Shown: positions 1 through 6,293 of the stretch, piece by piece
How the letters are laid out: each line of letters begins with the position of its first letter
Position numbering within the stretch: position 1 is the stretch's first letter
Assembly (NCBI GenBank): GCA_031552655.1
Contig: JAVBML010000031.1
Coordinates: forward strand, 1 to 6,400
DNA: 6,400 nucleotides
Reading direction: 5' to 3'
DNA from: CAZTPH01 sp031552655
Lineage (GTDB): Bacteria; Pseudomonadota; Gammaproteobacteria; UBA9339
The notes under the pieces: generated by a model
The model's database searches: none
What the model was told of the DNA's origin: nothing
The model's input: the letters and a program-made list of their open reading frames with translations, nothing else
Program-made: the position numbers and the translations under genes

Positions 1-195
1 ATAAGATTTTTATTTGCATATATTCCTCATAATTTAACATATCACCTCTTAGTTCTTTGGCTACGAGGCGATTATCACTATTACAAGGTGGGGCAATTTT
101 CAACCGGTGACATGGGTCAATTTTACTTCGGTGCTAACAGGGGTCACGATGGCCTAAACGTTTCACGAGTTAGCGGCACTCCTGTTATGACCTGA
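1..195 (+). CDS. C-terminal end of an unrecognised protein (5' end outside window)
   Basis: The frame beginning at base 1 is open for 64 codons and stops at TGA 193-195; the start lies to the left of the window. The last ~36 codons read like a folded protein rich in Gly and aromatics (segments KVGQFSTGDMGQFYFGANRG and then HDGLNVSRVSGTPVMT). This stretch is noticeably more GC-rich than the DNA after it. The first ~28 codons are hydrophobic and aromatic and less convincing. The other five frames are broken by stops in this region. I see no catalytic motif I can name and do not assign a family. A start inside the window is possible only at GTG 88, which lacks a ribosome binding site, so a partial gene is more likely. 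It could also be the remnant of a degraded gene. Confidence 0.5.
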   Translation: MRFLFAYIPHNLTYHLLVLWLRGDYHYYKVGQFSTGDMGQFYFGANRGHDGLNVSRVSGTPVMT

Positions 196-203
196 TTAGT
201 AAC

Positions 204-422
204 ATGGTTATCGCTAATCTAATAGAGTCCTTACTGTTCTGGTCTCAGCTTCAGAAACTATATTTACCAAATTTTATTCTAAGGGTAGATAACATTGATA
301 GATTCATTATTGCTATAATCGATGCTGATTTCGCTGCTTTCAGATATCTAGATTACTATGGTATTACAGATATCGCTCATGAACTGCTACGTGGCTTATA
401 TCAATATATATACCACGGGTAG
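204..422 (+). CDS. Doubtful 72-residue ORF, hypothetical
   Basis: An ATG-started frame begins 8 nt after the TGA of the preceding partial gene and runs to TAG 420-422. The product is hydrophobic and aromatic, with acidic patches (for example IIDADFAAFRYLDYYGITD), and has no recognisable domain. No purine-rich ribosome binding site precedes the ATG (the upstream bases are ctgattagtaac). An open frame of this length is not rare by chance in DNA this AT-rich. In its favour are its orientation and tight spacing to the upstream gene, and the lack of a competing open frame on the other strand. I regard it as more likely spurious, or a gene remnant, than a working gene. Confidence 0.2.
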   Translation: MVIANLIESLLFWSQLQKLYLPNFILRVDNIDRFIIAIIDADFAAFRYLDYYGITDIAHELLRGLYQYIYHG

Positions 423-767
423 TAAAATTATAAAGAAGAAAATCTACCTTAGATTATGGTGTTTAAGCTATGCACCTGCTAAGTAGCAGTTGTTAATCTA
501 GAAAGTATTTATAAATTCTATATTCATAGTTATATGTCTACAACTATAATTTTTTATCAGATGATTTTTTTATTAGCAGTAGATCAGCTTTTATGCAACG
601 CACATAATTTACAAGGGGCAACTTGTGCTTCTTTCTTAAATTTAGGACCTCTCCTTGGATGTTTTTAGGGGCTACATCGGGTTACCATGTATTAAATATA
701 TAGTCTCAAGCACACCTGTGTTCTCACCGTAAAAATTCCTGTGGTGAGATTTCCGTGGGAAATTACT
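423..767. other. Intergenic region upstream of comM, no gene seen
   Basis: All frames on both strands are broken by frequent stops, and I see no tRNA or other RNA gene. The stretch is very AT-rich and holds several small inverted repeats. These are AATCTA/TAGATT (441-446 with 450-455), TAGATTA/TAATCTA (450-456 with 494-500), and CTGCT/AGCAG with a 4-nt loop (476-480 with 485-489). A weak AT-only hairpin, ATAGTT/AACTAT (526-531 with 542-547), is followed by T6 and could end a rightward transcript. ACAAG/CTTGT sits near 611-626. TATAGT at 699-704 resembles a -10 box for comM, but no good -35 lies at the right distance, so no promoter is called. Confidence 0.5.
722..749 (+). repeat. 7-bp inverted repeat just upstream of the comM start
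   Basis: TCTCACC (722-728) and GGTGAGA (743-749) are perfect inverse complements separated by 14 nt. The element ends 18 nt before the ATG at 768 and leaves the GGGA ribosome binding site (757-760) free. It could be a leader hairpin or an operator for comM. It also overlaps the alternative in-frame GTG at 741, which is one reason to doubt that GTG as the true start. A 7-bp match can arise by chance, so any regulatory role is inference. Confidence 0.3.
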
Positions 768-2273
768 ATGCTTTTTACCATGAGCTTAGCTATTATTAAT
801 AGTAGGGCAGGTCTAGGAATTGATGCTCCTCCCGTTACCATAGAGGTGCATCTTACCTGTGGTATGCCGTCGCTGTCTATTGTGGGGTTACCGGAGACAG
901 CGGTTAAGGAGAGCAAGGACCGTGTACGTAGTGCCATTATTAATTCTGGATTTGAATTTCCGACGCGTAGAATTACCATAAATCTAGCTCCTGCCGATTT
1001 ACCTAAAAAAAATGGTGGTAGATTTGATCTTCCCATTGCGCTCGGAATTCTAATTGCCTCGAAGCAGTTAGCTGAAGTTGCCATTGGAGAATATGAGTTT
1101 GCTGGGGAACTAGCCCTTGATGGCAGGTTACGTGGTTTTAGCGGTGTATTACCCCTAGCTTTGGCGGCTAAGAAAGCTAAACGCAGCTTAGTGGTTTCGA
1201 GAGACAGTGCCTCGGAGGCAGCTTTGGTGAGGGGGTTAAAAATTTTTGCTCCGGAGCATTTGCTGGAAATAGCGGCACATTTGATGCGTAGAAAAGAACT
1301 TTTTCCCTTTGTAAGCAATACAGTGAATAAACGGGTGGAAAATTTAGACCTCAGGGATGTGCAGGGACAGGGGCATGCGAAACGTGCTCTGGAAATAGCG
1401 GCGGCCGGTGGCCATAGCTTATTTATGCTGGGTCCGCCGGGCGTGGGTAAGACGATGATTGCCAATCGTTTAAATACAATTTTGCCAGCCATGAGCGATG
1501 AGGAGGCTTTGGAGAGTGCTGCCATATACTCTGTGTGTGGAAAGGATATTTTAGAACATTGGTATGCTAGACCCTTTCGTGCTCCACACCATACTCTATC
1601 TAGCGTTGCTCTGGTGGGAGGTTCTAGTCCTCCGCGACCCGGTGAAATATCCTTGGCTCACAATGGCATTCTCTTTCTTGATGAATTATTGGAGTTTAGT
1701 CCAGCGGTACTAAATTCCCTACGGGAACCATTGGAATCGAAATACATTACCATTTCCCGAGCGGCACACCAGGCTAAATTTCCCGCTAAATTTCAGCTGG
1801 TGGTCGCCATGAACCCTTGTCCCTGTGGTTATTTTGGCGATAGAGATGGCCGCTGTAATTGTTCCCTGGAACAGGTGCGGCGTTATAGATCTAGGCTTTC
1901 GGGTCCTCTGTTGGACCGCATTGATATTTGGATTGCCCTTGCTTCATTATCCCGGGGTCTGTTATTTTCTCCTAAAGTTCAGGGAGAGTGCAGTGCCATC
2001 GTTAGGGCTCGAGTTACCAAGGCAAGGGGATATGCCATGTGCCATCGAGGGAAAGTAAACTTTGATCTATCCCCGGGAGAAGTTGCTAGATTTTGTAAAC
2101 TATCTGCCAAGGATCAGCAGTTTTTAATGGAAGTGGAAGATAAATTAAAGCTTTCGGCTCGTTCCCAACATAAAATTTTAAGGATAGCACGTACCATTGC
2201 TGATTTAGATGAAGAGGAATTTATACAAAATCACCATCTGCGCGAAGCTGCTACCTATAGAAGGAATGTTTAG
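768..2273 (+). CDS. comM: YifB/ComM family Mg chelatase-like AAA+ ATPase
   Basis: This is a 501-residue ATPase of the Mg-chelatase-like family. In naturally transformable bacteria ComM forms a hexameric helicase that promotes branch migration of incoming DNA during recombination. Seen in the sequence: an N-terminal ChlI/Lon-like domain (about residues 12-135; motifs VGLPETAVKESKDRVRSA and NLAPADLP); Walker A GPPGVGKT (222-229); Walker B ILFLDE (301-306); the family cysteine signature MNPCPCG...CNC (Cys351, 353, 363, 365) next to the sensor-1 Asn349; an Arg-finger stretch SGPLLDRIDI (378-387); and a C-terminal Mg_chelatase_C domain (about 400-490; SARSQHKILRIARTIADL). Length is typical (E. coli ComM is about 506). 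I chose ATG 768 because GGGA sits 7 nt upstream. ATG 780 matches the usual family N-terminus (MSL...) but lacks a ribosome binding site, and GTG 741 would add nine atypical residues. It appears intact. Confidence 0.95.
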   Translation: MLFTMSLAIINSRAGLGIDAPPVTIEVHLTCGMPSLSIVGLPETAVKESKDRVRSAIINSGFEFPTRRITINLAPADLPKKNGGRFDLPIALGILIASKQLAEVAIGEYEFAGELALDGRLRGFSGVLPLALAAKKAKRSLVVSRDSASEAALVRGLKIFAPEHLLEIAAHLMRRKELFPFVSNTVNKRVENLDLRDVQGQGHAKRALEIAAAGGHSLFMLGPPGVGKTMIANRLNTILPAMSDEEALESAAIYSVCGKDILEHWYARPFRAPHHTLSSVALVGGSSPPRPGEISLAHNGILFLDELLEFSPAVLNSLREPLESKYITISRAAHQAKFPAKFQLVVAMNPCPCGYFGDRDGRCNCSLEQVRRYRSRLSGPLLDRIDIWIALASLSRGLLFSPKVQGECSAIVRARVTKARGYAMCHRGKVNFDLSPGEVARFCKLSAKDQQFLMEVEDKLKLSARSQHKILRIARTIADLDEEEFIQNHHLREAATYRRNV

Positions 2274-2379
2274 CACTCGATTTTTGCGAAAAAGCTGTGT
2301 AGAATTCAATTCCCATTGCGGTGATTCCTGGTCGCGGGTATTGCTGGATAGGATATAAACTAATTTTGGAGATATTACC

Positions 2380-3078
2380 ATGAGTAAAATGTTTACAATT
2401 AACGCTACGCTACGTAGTGATTTGGGAAAAGGTGCGAGCCGCCGCCTACGTCGCACTAATTTTGTTCCCGGCATTGTATATGGTGCCGGTAAAAATCCGG
2501 AGAGTATTTCTGTGGATCATAATGCATTGCAGAAACTAATTATCAATGAGTCTTTCTATACGAATATTATTGTGCTAAATGTTGCGGGTAGAGAGGAAAG
2601 AGTGGTTCTAAGAGATCTTCAACGTCACCCCTTTAAGGCCGCTATTTTACATTTGGATTTACAGCGCATCAGTGAAACGGAAAAGCTCGCCATGCGCATT
2701 CCTCTACATTTTAGTGGTGCAGATGTAGCGCCGGGAGTAAAGATTTCCGGTGGTTTAATTTCACGATTGATGTCGGATGTGGAGGTACACTGTTTGCCCA
2801 AGGATCTTCCGGAGTACATTGAAGTTGATTTGTCTCAATTGGAGCTAAATCAAACCATTCATCTTTCCGATTTGGCATTGCCCGGAGGCATTGAAATTGT
2901 TGCTCTACAGCATGGTGAGGATAAGCCCGTAGCCACTGCCTATGTACCTCGAGCTGCTGCGGAAGAGAGTTCGACTCCACTCTCCGCTGAGGTTCCCGTA
3001 ATTGGCAAGGGAGCAAAGGATGATGAGGGTGATGAAGGAGCTAAATCTAAGTCATCGACGGAAAAAAAGAGTAAGTAG
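2380..3078 (+). CDS. rplY: 50S ribosomal protein bL25, CTC/TL5 type
   Basis: This 232-residue protein binds 5S rRNA in the central protuberance of the large ribosomal subunit. The N-terminal L25 domain (about residues 4-95) carries the family stretches GKGASRRLRRTNFVPGIVYG and RDLQRHPFKAAILHLDLQRI. The second, CTC/TL5-type beta domain (about 100-190) follows, with DVAPGVKISGG, LPKDLPEYIEVDL and the ending KPVATAYVP. The last ~40 residues are a low-complexity Ala/Ser/Glu tail ending in a Lys-rich segment, as in many long bL25 proteins. The two-domain form separates it from the short E. coli L25 of about 94 residues. The start is ATG 2380, with GGAG at 2368-2371, 8 nt upstream. pth begins 15 nt after its stop, so the two are probably one transcription unit; comM ends 106 nt upstream in the same direction. 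Also called ctc. Confidence 0.95.
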   Translation: MSKMFTINATLRSDLGKGASRRLRRTNFVPGIVYGAGKNPESISVDHNALQKLIINESFYTNIIVLNVAGREERVVLRDLQRHPFKAAILHLDLQRISETEKLAMRIPLHFSGADVAPGVKISGGLISRLMSDVEVHCLPKDLPEYIEVDLSQLELNQTIHLSDLALPGGIEIVALQHGEDKPVATAYVPRAAAEESSTPLSAEVPVIGKGAKDDEGDEGAKSKSSTEKKSK

Positions 3079-3093
3079 TTTTGAGTACTAGAG

Positions 3094-3678
3094 TTGCATA
3101 GTCATGGCATTAGGTTAATTGTTGGCCTGGGTAATCCAGGCCAACGCTATTTAAATACACGGCATAATGCCGGTTTTTCCTTTGCTGCGTTTGTTGCTCG
3201 GGAATACCAAATAAATTTTTCTAGGGAGATAAAATTTCAATCTTTGATGGGAAGTTTTATTTTAGATGGAAAAAAATGCTATCTTATTTTACCTCAAACT
3301 TTCATGAATCTCAGTGGCATTGCCGTTGCAAAGGTTATGCAATATCATCGCTTGCTTGCCGAGAATATTCTAGTGGTTCACGATGAACTGGATTTTGCTC
3401 CCGGAGTTGTGAGGCTAAAATTTGGAGGCGGTGCCAATGGTCACCATGGAATAGAGAGTATTATTGATGCTCTGGGAGGAGAAAATTTCTGGAGAATGCG
3501 CATGGGCATTGGTCGTCCAGGCCACGGCACTGAAGTTTCCAGCTATGTTTTAGGTAATCCTAGTGCCGGCGATGGGGAGCAAATTCATCATGCCAACGTG
3601 GCAGCAATGGCTGTAATACCTCAATTGCTAATCGGTGATTTCCAAGGTGCCATGGGTAAATTACACGGAGAAAAATAG
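3094..3678 (+). CDS. pth: Peptidyl-tRNA hydrolase
   Basis: This 194-residue enzyme cleaves the ester bond of peptidyl-tRNAs released from stalled ribosomes, recycling tRNA in the cytoplasm. Family motifs are present in order: GLGNPG (11-16, Asn14), NTRHNAGF with catalytic His24, FMNLSG (Asn72), HDELDF (Asp97, partner of the catalytic His), GGGANGHHG (111-119), and RMRMGIGRPG (134-143). All align with E. coli Pth at a constant offset of 4 (Asn10, His20, Asn68, Asp93, His113). One substrate-site position differs: the residue aligned with E. coli Asn114 is His118. Length matches the family (E. coli Pth is 194). The start is TTG 3094: the frame is closed just upstream by TGA 3082-3084 and no ATG or GTG lies before the conserved core. 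The only ribosome binding site is a weak TGAG 8 nt upstream, so translation may be coupled to the bL25 gene 15 nt before it. Confidence 0.95.
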   Translation: MHSHGIRLIVGLGNPGQRYLNTRHNAGFSFAAFVAREYQINFSREIKFQSLMGSFILDGKKCYLILPQTFMNLSGIAVAKVMQYHRLLAENILVVHDELDFAPGVVRLKFGGGANGHHGIESIIDALGGENFWRMRMGIGRPGHGTEVSSYVLGNPSAGDGEQIHHANVAAMAVIPQLLIGDFQGAMGKLHGEK

Positions 3679-3738
3679 GAAGTTGATTAAATAGTCCAGT
3701 GAACGAAATGCAATACCTTTAGATAGTTAATGATTCGT

Positions 3739-3819
3739 GCAGAAAAATTGTCAGGGGACAAAAATTACATTTTCTCTTTTTCCCCCTAGTGAAAAATCAA
3801 TCGCAAGGAAGTTTTCTGC
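3739..3819. repeat. 8-bp inverted repeat enclosing the terminator-like hairpin
   Basis: GCAGAAAA (3739-3746) and TTTTCTGC (3812-3819) are perfect inverse complements, and two G-U pairs could extend the stem outward in RNA. They enclose the GGGGA/TCCCC hairpin, giving a nested structure in the pth convergent gap. No gene is visible in 3679-3875. The arms overlap the putative leftward T tract, so the two structures would compete on the - strand. No function can be assigned. Confidence 0.3.
3743..3785 (-). terminator. Hairpin, possible terminator for the leftward transcript
   Basis: GGGGA (3754-3758), a bulged C, and AAAA (3760-3763) pair with TTTT (3777-3780) and TCCCC (3781-3785). That gives about 9 bp around a 13-nt loop. 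Read on the - strand, the hairpin is followed after a few bases by T5 (complement of 3743-3747). It lies about 90 nt beyond the stop of the small - strand ORF, in the gap where that ORF and pth converge. On the + strand no T tract follows, so it would not be a good pth terminator. The gap of several bases before the T tract weakens the call. Confidence 0.35.
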
Positions 3820-3875
3820 GTAGATCAATTAACTAATATAATTTCACTCATGTCGCTGCAGATTATCGCTGCTAT

Positions 3876-4099
3876 TTATAATTCCAATTCTTTTTTTTCT
3901 GTTTTTTCCATGCCCCCTCTATAGCCATCCATAAAGTCATTTCCCGTTTTTACCATGGATTTTTTTACCCGTTTAGCTATTGCTCTCGTATTTTCTATCC
4001 CTTTTTTAACGGTTGCCCCTACTTTGTTGATTAAATTACCACCCTGTACCTGGGATAATTCGATTATTTCCAGTGGAATAAGATTTTTTTGTTTTGCAT
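3876..4099 (-). pseudogene. 74-residue basic small protein ORF interrupted by a -1 shift at an A7 run
   Basis: On the - strand, AGGAG (4112-4108) sits 8 nt before ATG 4099, and promoter-like boxes lie further upstream. The ATG frame encodes only MQNKKILFHWK and stops at TAA (4066-4064). Just after codon 3 there is an A7 run (complement of T7 4084-4090). Moving one base back there, or adding one A, joins a frame with no stop until TAA 3878-3876. The joined product is 74 residues, net positive (about 15 Lys/Arg against 9 Asp/Glu), with Gly and amphipathic stretches such as GGNLINKVGATVKKGIENTR and VKKSMVKTGNDFMDGYRGG. There is no signal peptide and no family I recognise. The open downstream frame itself has no ATG/GTG/TTG near its start. 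Possibilities are a frameshifted pseudogene, polymerase slippage on A7, programmed -1 frameshifting, or a sequencing error. Confidence 0.5.
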
Positions 4100-4157
4100 G
4101 GAAAATACTCCTAAATGGTCAGTGAAAAATCTATACATCAATTTATCTTTATAACTA

Positions 4158-4186
4158 ATTATACAGCACATACTATTCTTCGGCAA
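4158..4186 (-). promoter_or_regulatory. Sigma-70-like promoter for the small - strand ORF
   Basis: On the - strand, TTGCCG (4186-4181, four of six matches to TTGACA) is followed after exactly 17 nt by a perfect TATAAT (4163-4158). Transcription would begin near 4151 and give a leader of about 50 nt to the ATG at 4099, which carries an AGGAG site. The coherent order of -35, -10, ribosome binding site and ATG supports a real gene downstream. The -35 box overlaps the in-frame tail that follows the TAA of the 640-residue gene, so a chance match remains possible in this AT-rich DNA. Confidence 0.5.
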
Positions 4187-4229
4187 ATATCTCGAAGCTA
4201 TCTTTTAGGTATCCAATTTTAAAAGCGTT

Positions 4230-4255
4230 GACCACTGCGCTGGGTCTTTTATTTT
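4230..4255 (+). terminator. Intrinsic terminator-like hairpin between convergent units
   Basis: GACCA (4230-4234) pairs with T-GGTC (4241, 4243-4246; one bulged G) around a 6-nt loop. It is followed on the + strand by TTTTATTTT (4247-4255). On the - strand the same stem is followed by AACGC and then TTTT, so it could also act leftward, just past the stop of the 640-residue gene. The stem is short, and it lies about 550 nt after pth, so its client transcript is unclear. It also falls inside the in-frame tail beyond the TAA at 4266-4268. Confidence 0.3.
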
Positions 4256-4265
4256 CAAGAAAAAT

Positions 4266-6188
4266 TTAATTTACCAGTGAGTTTTCTAGTATATTGTCAT
4301 TAGTTGGTTTTAGGTGCTCCATTAGAATATCTTTAATTTCTTTCAAAGATTTGTTAGCTATCTTATCTTTAAGACCAACGACCTTTTCTATTTCTGTTTT
4401 GTAGAGCTCCATGATTTTATTTGGCTCAACAGTGAGCCCTTCTTCTTTTTGTCGTCTCTCCATACTTTCCAGGATTTTCATAAGCTTATAGAGGGGTTCA
4501 TAGAGTGCCTGAGCTTCCTTGGCAAGGGCTGCCATGTTGGAGCTTACGTAGAGGGTACGATTGGGATAGCCGCCATTTTTAATATCATTGGAGGTAAGGT
4601 CTAGGGTTTGGGCCCTTCCCCAGGAGGATTCTCGTACCCAGATTTTATATTTGTCGGAATTAGATTCCTTAAGTTTTACACCTTGTCCTTCCCAGACTTT
4701 AGTGCACAAGTTAAATAAATCTTCGGCTAGCTCTTTTGTGCCTTCACCTTTGGCGAATTTGATTTTTATATCTTCAATTTTTTTGTAGTCTATCTGATTC
4801 CCTTTACTTTTTAACATATCCTGGGTTTCTTGAACGAAGTCCGTACCAATTTCACGCCAGAAGGGGTCTATTACGATCTCTCCTTGATCGTGGTCTGTAG
4901 TTTTATAGAAACATTTTTCTTCTTTTTCATCTTCATCGGATTTAAGTTCGTCATAGAAACCCCAGTGGGATTCCTTTGGCCACGTGGTCATATTTTTGCC
5001 ATCGAGCCCCCACATGATTGCTGCGATGTAGGTTTCCTTAGTGTATCTAGTCTTTTGGGCCCACGTTCCAAGTGTCTCTTTGAATTTTTCCGATAGGTGG
5101 CAGGGATCACAGGCGATGCGGGTTACATCCAGAGAGGTGATGTGCTTGTTTTTGTAGTAATCTGATGTCATCAGTGCCCTGAGAATAATATCATCCTCCA
5201 TGTCACAAATGCGGGCGCCCAAGGTAGCGGCGGCTTTTTTTTCATCTTCCCCGAGGAATATATCCATGGCAACGCTGAGCATAGAGGGTGGTTGGATAGG
5301 ATTACTTTTTAAATTCTCTCCTGCTGACAGAAGCCCTGTTTTTTTAGGTGCTAATTTTTTAATAATTTTATCTCTAAATACTTTTTCTCGTTGTTCCATT
5401 GTGGTTTTGTTTTTTTCAATTTTTTGCAGAATCTGCGTATTATCCTCCTGGGGGTTTAATTGCCGCAATTCCGCAGAAGCAGCTTTCAATTTTTTATTGG
5501 CCTCTAACCATTGATCATCCCCAGCCATGTAGTCGGCCGTGGGACGGGCTTCATTTGCTATTTCCTTGCTCGCCATGGTTAGGTAGGCATAGCGTGCCAT
5601 CTCTCGGGCTTCTAGGAAATCATCGCTGGGTTCGCCGGTGAAGAGGATCTGTTCTTCTATCGTCTTGGTTGTGGGATTGTAGGTTACGATGCCCACTTGG
5701 CCATGGAATTTTCCCATGCTATTCAGGAGCGCTTCCTGTTCCCCAAGAATTTTTTCCTGTTCTTTTAATGAAGCAAGGGCATTGGTTTGATTGTCGGTAG
5801 AATTAATTATGTTATTAAAATTTTCTAATTGCTTTGTAAAAATATCTGTTTGTTTATCAAATGATTGTTTAAATTGGCTATAAAATTCATTTTTTTGGTT
5901 TTGGTCATTTAAATCTTTTTGTTTATCTAAAAGCGCTTGTTGTTCTAGGCAGACTTTTTTTAATCCTTTACTAAACGTGCTTTCTAGTTGAAGATTTTTT
6001 TCATCTTCCTTCTTACTATTATTTATGAGGGACTTAAGGAGATATTTTTGTTTACCAATTAGCTGCCTTTGCTGTTCGATGAATTGCCTTTGCTCCGTTT
6101 GCCAAAGATCTTCGGTGTAAACAGTTCGGGAATAGAGGGAGCTAGTAATTTGGCAGCGATCTCCGGGCATTACGGGATTTTTATCCAC
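4266..6188 (-). CDS. Unrecognised 640-residue charged coiled-coil protein
   Basis: I do not recognise the family. The product is very rich in Lys, Glu and Gln. Residues about 25-160 form long heptad-like helices (QRQFIEQQRQLIGKQKYLLK and onward), predicting a coiled coil. A more globular stretch (about 160-225; HGQVGIVTYNPTTKTIEEQI then AREMARYAYLTMASKEIANE) follows, a second charged helical segment (about 225-275), a mixed region with Trp and Cys (about 300-550; CDPCH at 360-364), and a helical C-terminus. There is no membrane segment or signal peptide in this frame. The start is uncertain. GTG 6188 has only AGG 4 nt upstream, or GGAGG 13 nt upstream. ATG 6170 has none. The frame stays open to 6293 without a standard start, and it continues 30 codons past the TAA to TAG 4173-4175. 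A structural or host-interaction protein is possible but unsupported; 5' and 3' erosion is equally possible. Confidence 0.75.
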   Translation of the reverse strand: MDKNPVMPGDRCQITSSLYSRTVYTEDLWQTEQRQFIEQQRQLIGKQKYLLKSLINNSKKEDEKNLQLESTFSKGLKKVCLEQQALLDKQKDLNDQNQKNEFYSQFKQSFDKQTDIFTKQLENFNNIINSTDNQTNALASLKEQEKILGEQEALLNSMGKFHGQVGIVTYNPTTKTIEEQILFTGEPSDDFLEAREMARYAYLTMASKEIANEARPTADYMAGDDQWLEANKKLKAASAELRQLNPQEDNTQILQKIEKNKTTMEQREKVFRDKIIKKLAPKKTGLLSAGENLKSNPIQPPSMLSVAMDIFLGEDEKKAAATLGARICDMEDDIILRALMTSDYYKNKHITSLDVTRIACDPCHLSEKFKETLGTWAQKTRYTKETYIAAIMWGLDGKNMTTWPKESHWGFYDELKSDEDEKEEKCFYKTTDHDQGEIVIDPFWREIGTDFVQETQDMLKSKGNQIDYKKIEDIKIKFAKGEGTKELAEDLFNLCTKVWEGQGVKLKESNSDKYKIWVRESSWGRAQTLDLTSNDIKNGGYPNRTLYVSSNMAALAKEAQALYEPLYKLMKILESMERRQKEEGLTVEPNKIMELYKTEIEKVVGLKDKIANKSLKEIKDILMEHLKPTNDNILENSLVN

Positions 6189-6293
6189 GGGACCTACGGA
6201 TCCTCCACCGGCATGGCTGTGTACGGTTACTTCGCGGTTGGGAAATTGGGAGTGAATGGCATTCGCTGCTAGCCAAGGAGAACGAAGTGTAGG
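6189..6293 (-). other. Open, start-less upstream extension of the 640-residue frame
   Basis: Thirty-five codons directly upstream of GTG 6188 are open in the same frame, bounded by TAG at 6296-6294. They contain no ATG, GTG or TTG. The last ~27 look protein-like (LAANAIHSQFPNREVTVHSH followed by a Gly-rich linker AGGGSVGP). The overlapping frame one base away encodes a hydrophobic stretch (LLKTLTYLGLLAYTSFSLA) ending around 6270. A one-base shift there would join a signal-peptide-like segment to the protein-like extension. This suggests the real 5' end lies upstream and is broken, or that translation starts at an unusual codon such as ATT 6257. Confidence 0.35.

Noticed and set aside
1..50. 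- strand AAGAGGTGAT followed by ATG at 40, a possible leftward partial gene (MLNYEEYMQIKIL)
   Set aside because: Only 13 codons are visible, and the + strand frame through the same bases is open and continues into convincing coding sequence. The two are unlikely to coexist, though sequence to the left could revive it.
133..186. Interleaved inverted repeats GCTAAC/GTTAGC and AACAGGGGT/ACTCCTGTT, a pseudoknot-like arrangement
   Set aside because: The region reads as coding in frame 1 and the arms share bases, so both stems cannot form fully. Chance pairing is the simpler explanation.
692..1525. 277-codon open frame on the - strand antisense to comM
   Set aside because: It lies opposite a fully conserved AAA+ ATPase gene, has a Ser/Ala/Pro-rich composition typical of antisense frames, and has no recognisable motif.
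2281..2293. TTTTTGCGAAAAA palindrome after the comM stop
   Set aside because: A five-bp AT-only stem with a 3-nt loop and no following T tract is not a credible terminator.
5097..5111. CxxCH (Cys360-Cys363-His364) in the 640-residue protein, resembling a c-type haem site
   Set aside because: There is a single copy, with no signal peptide in the called frame and no cytochrome context. Most likely coincidental.
4588..5641. Several 66-104 codon + strand frames opposite the 640-residue gene
   Set aside because: They are Phe/Ser-rich shadows of Lys/Glu/Gln-rich codons on the other strand, with no ribosome binding sites or motifs.
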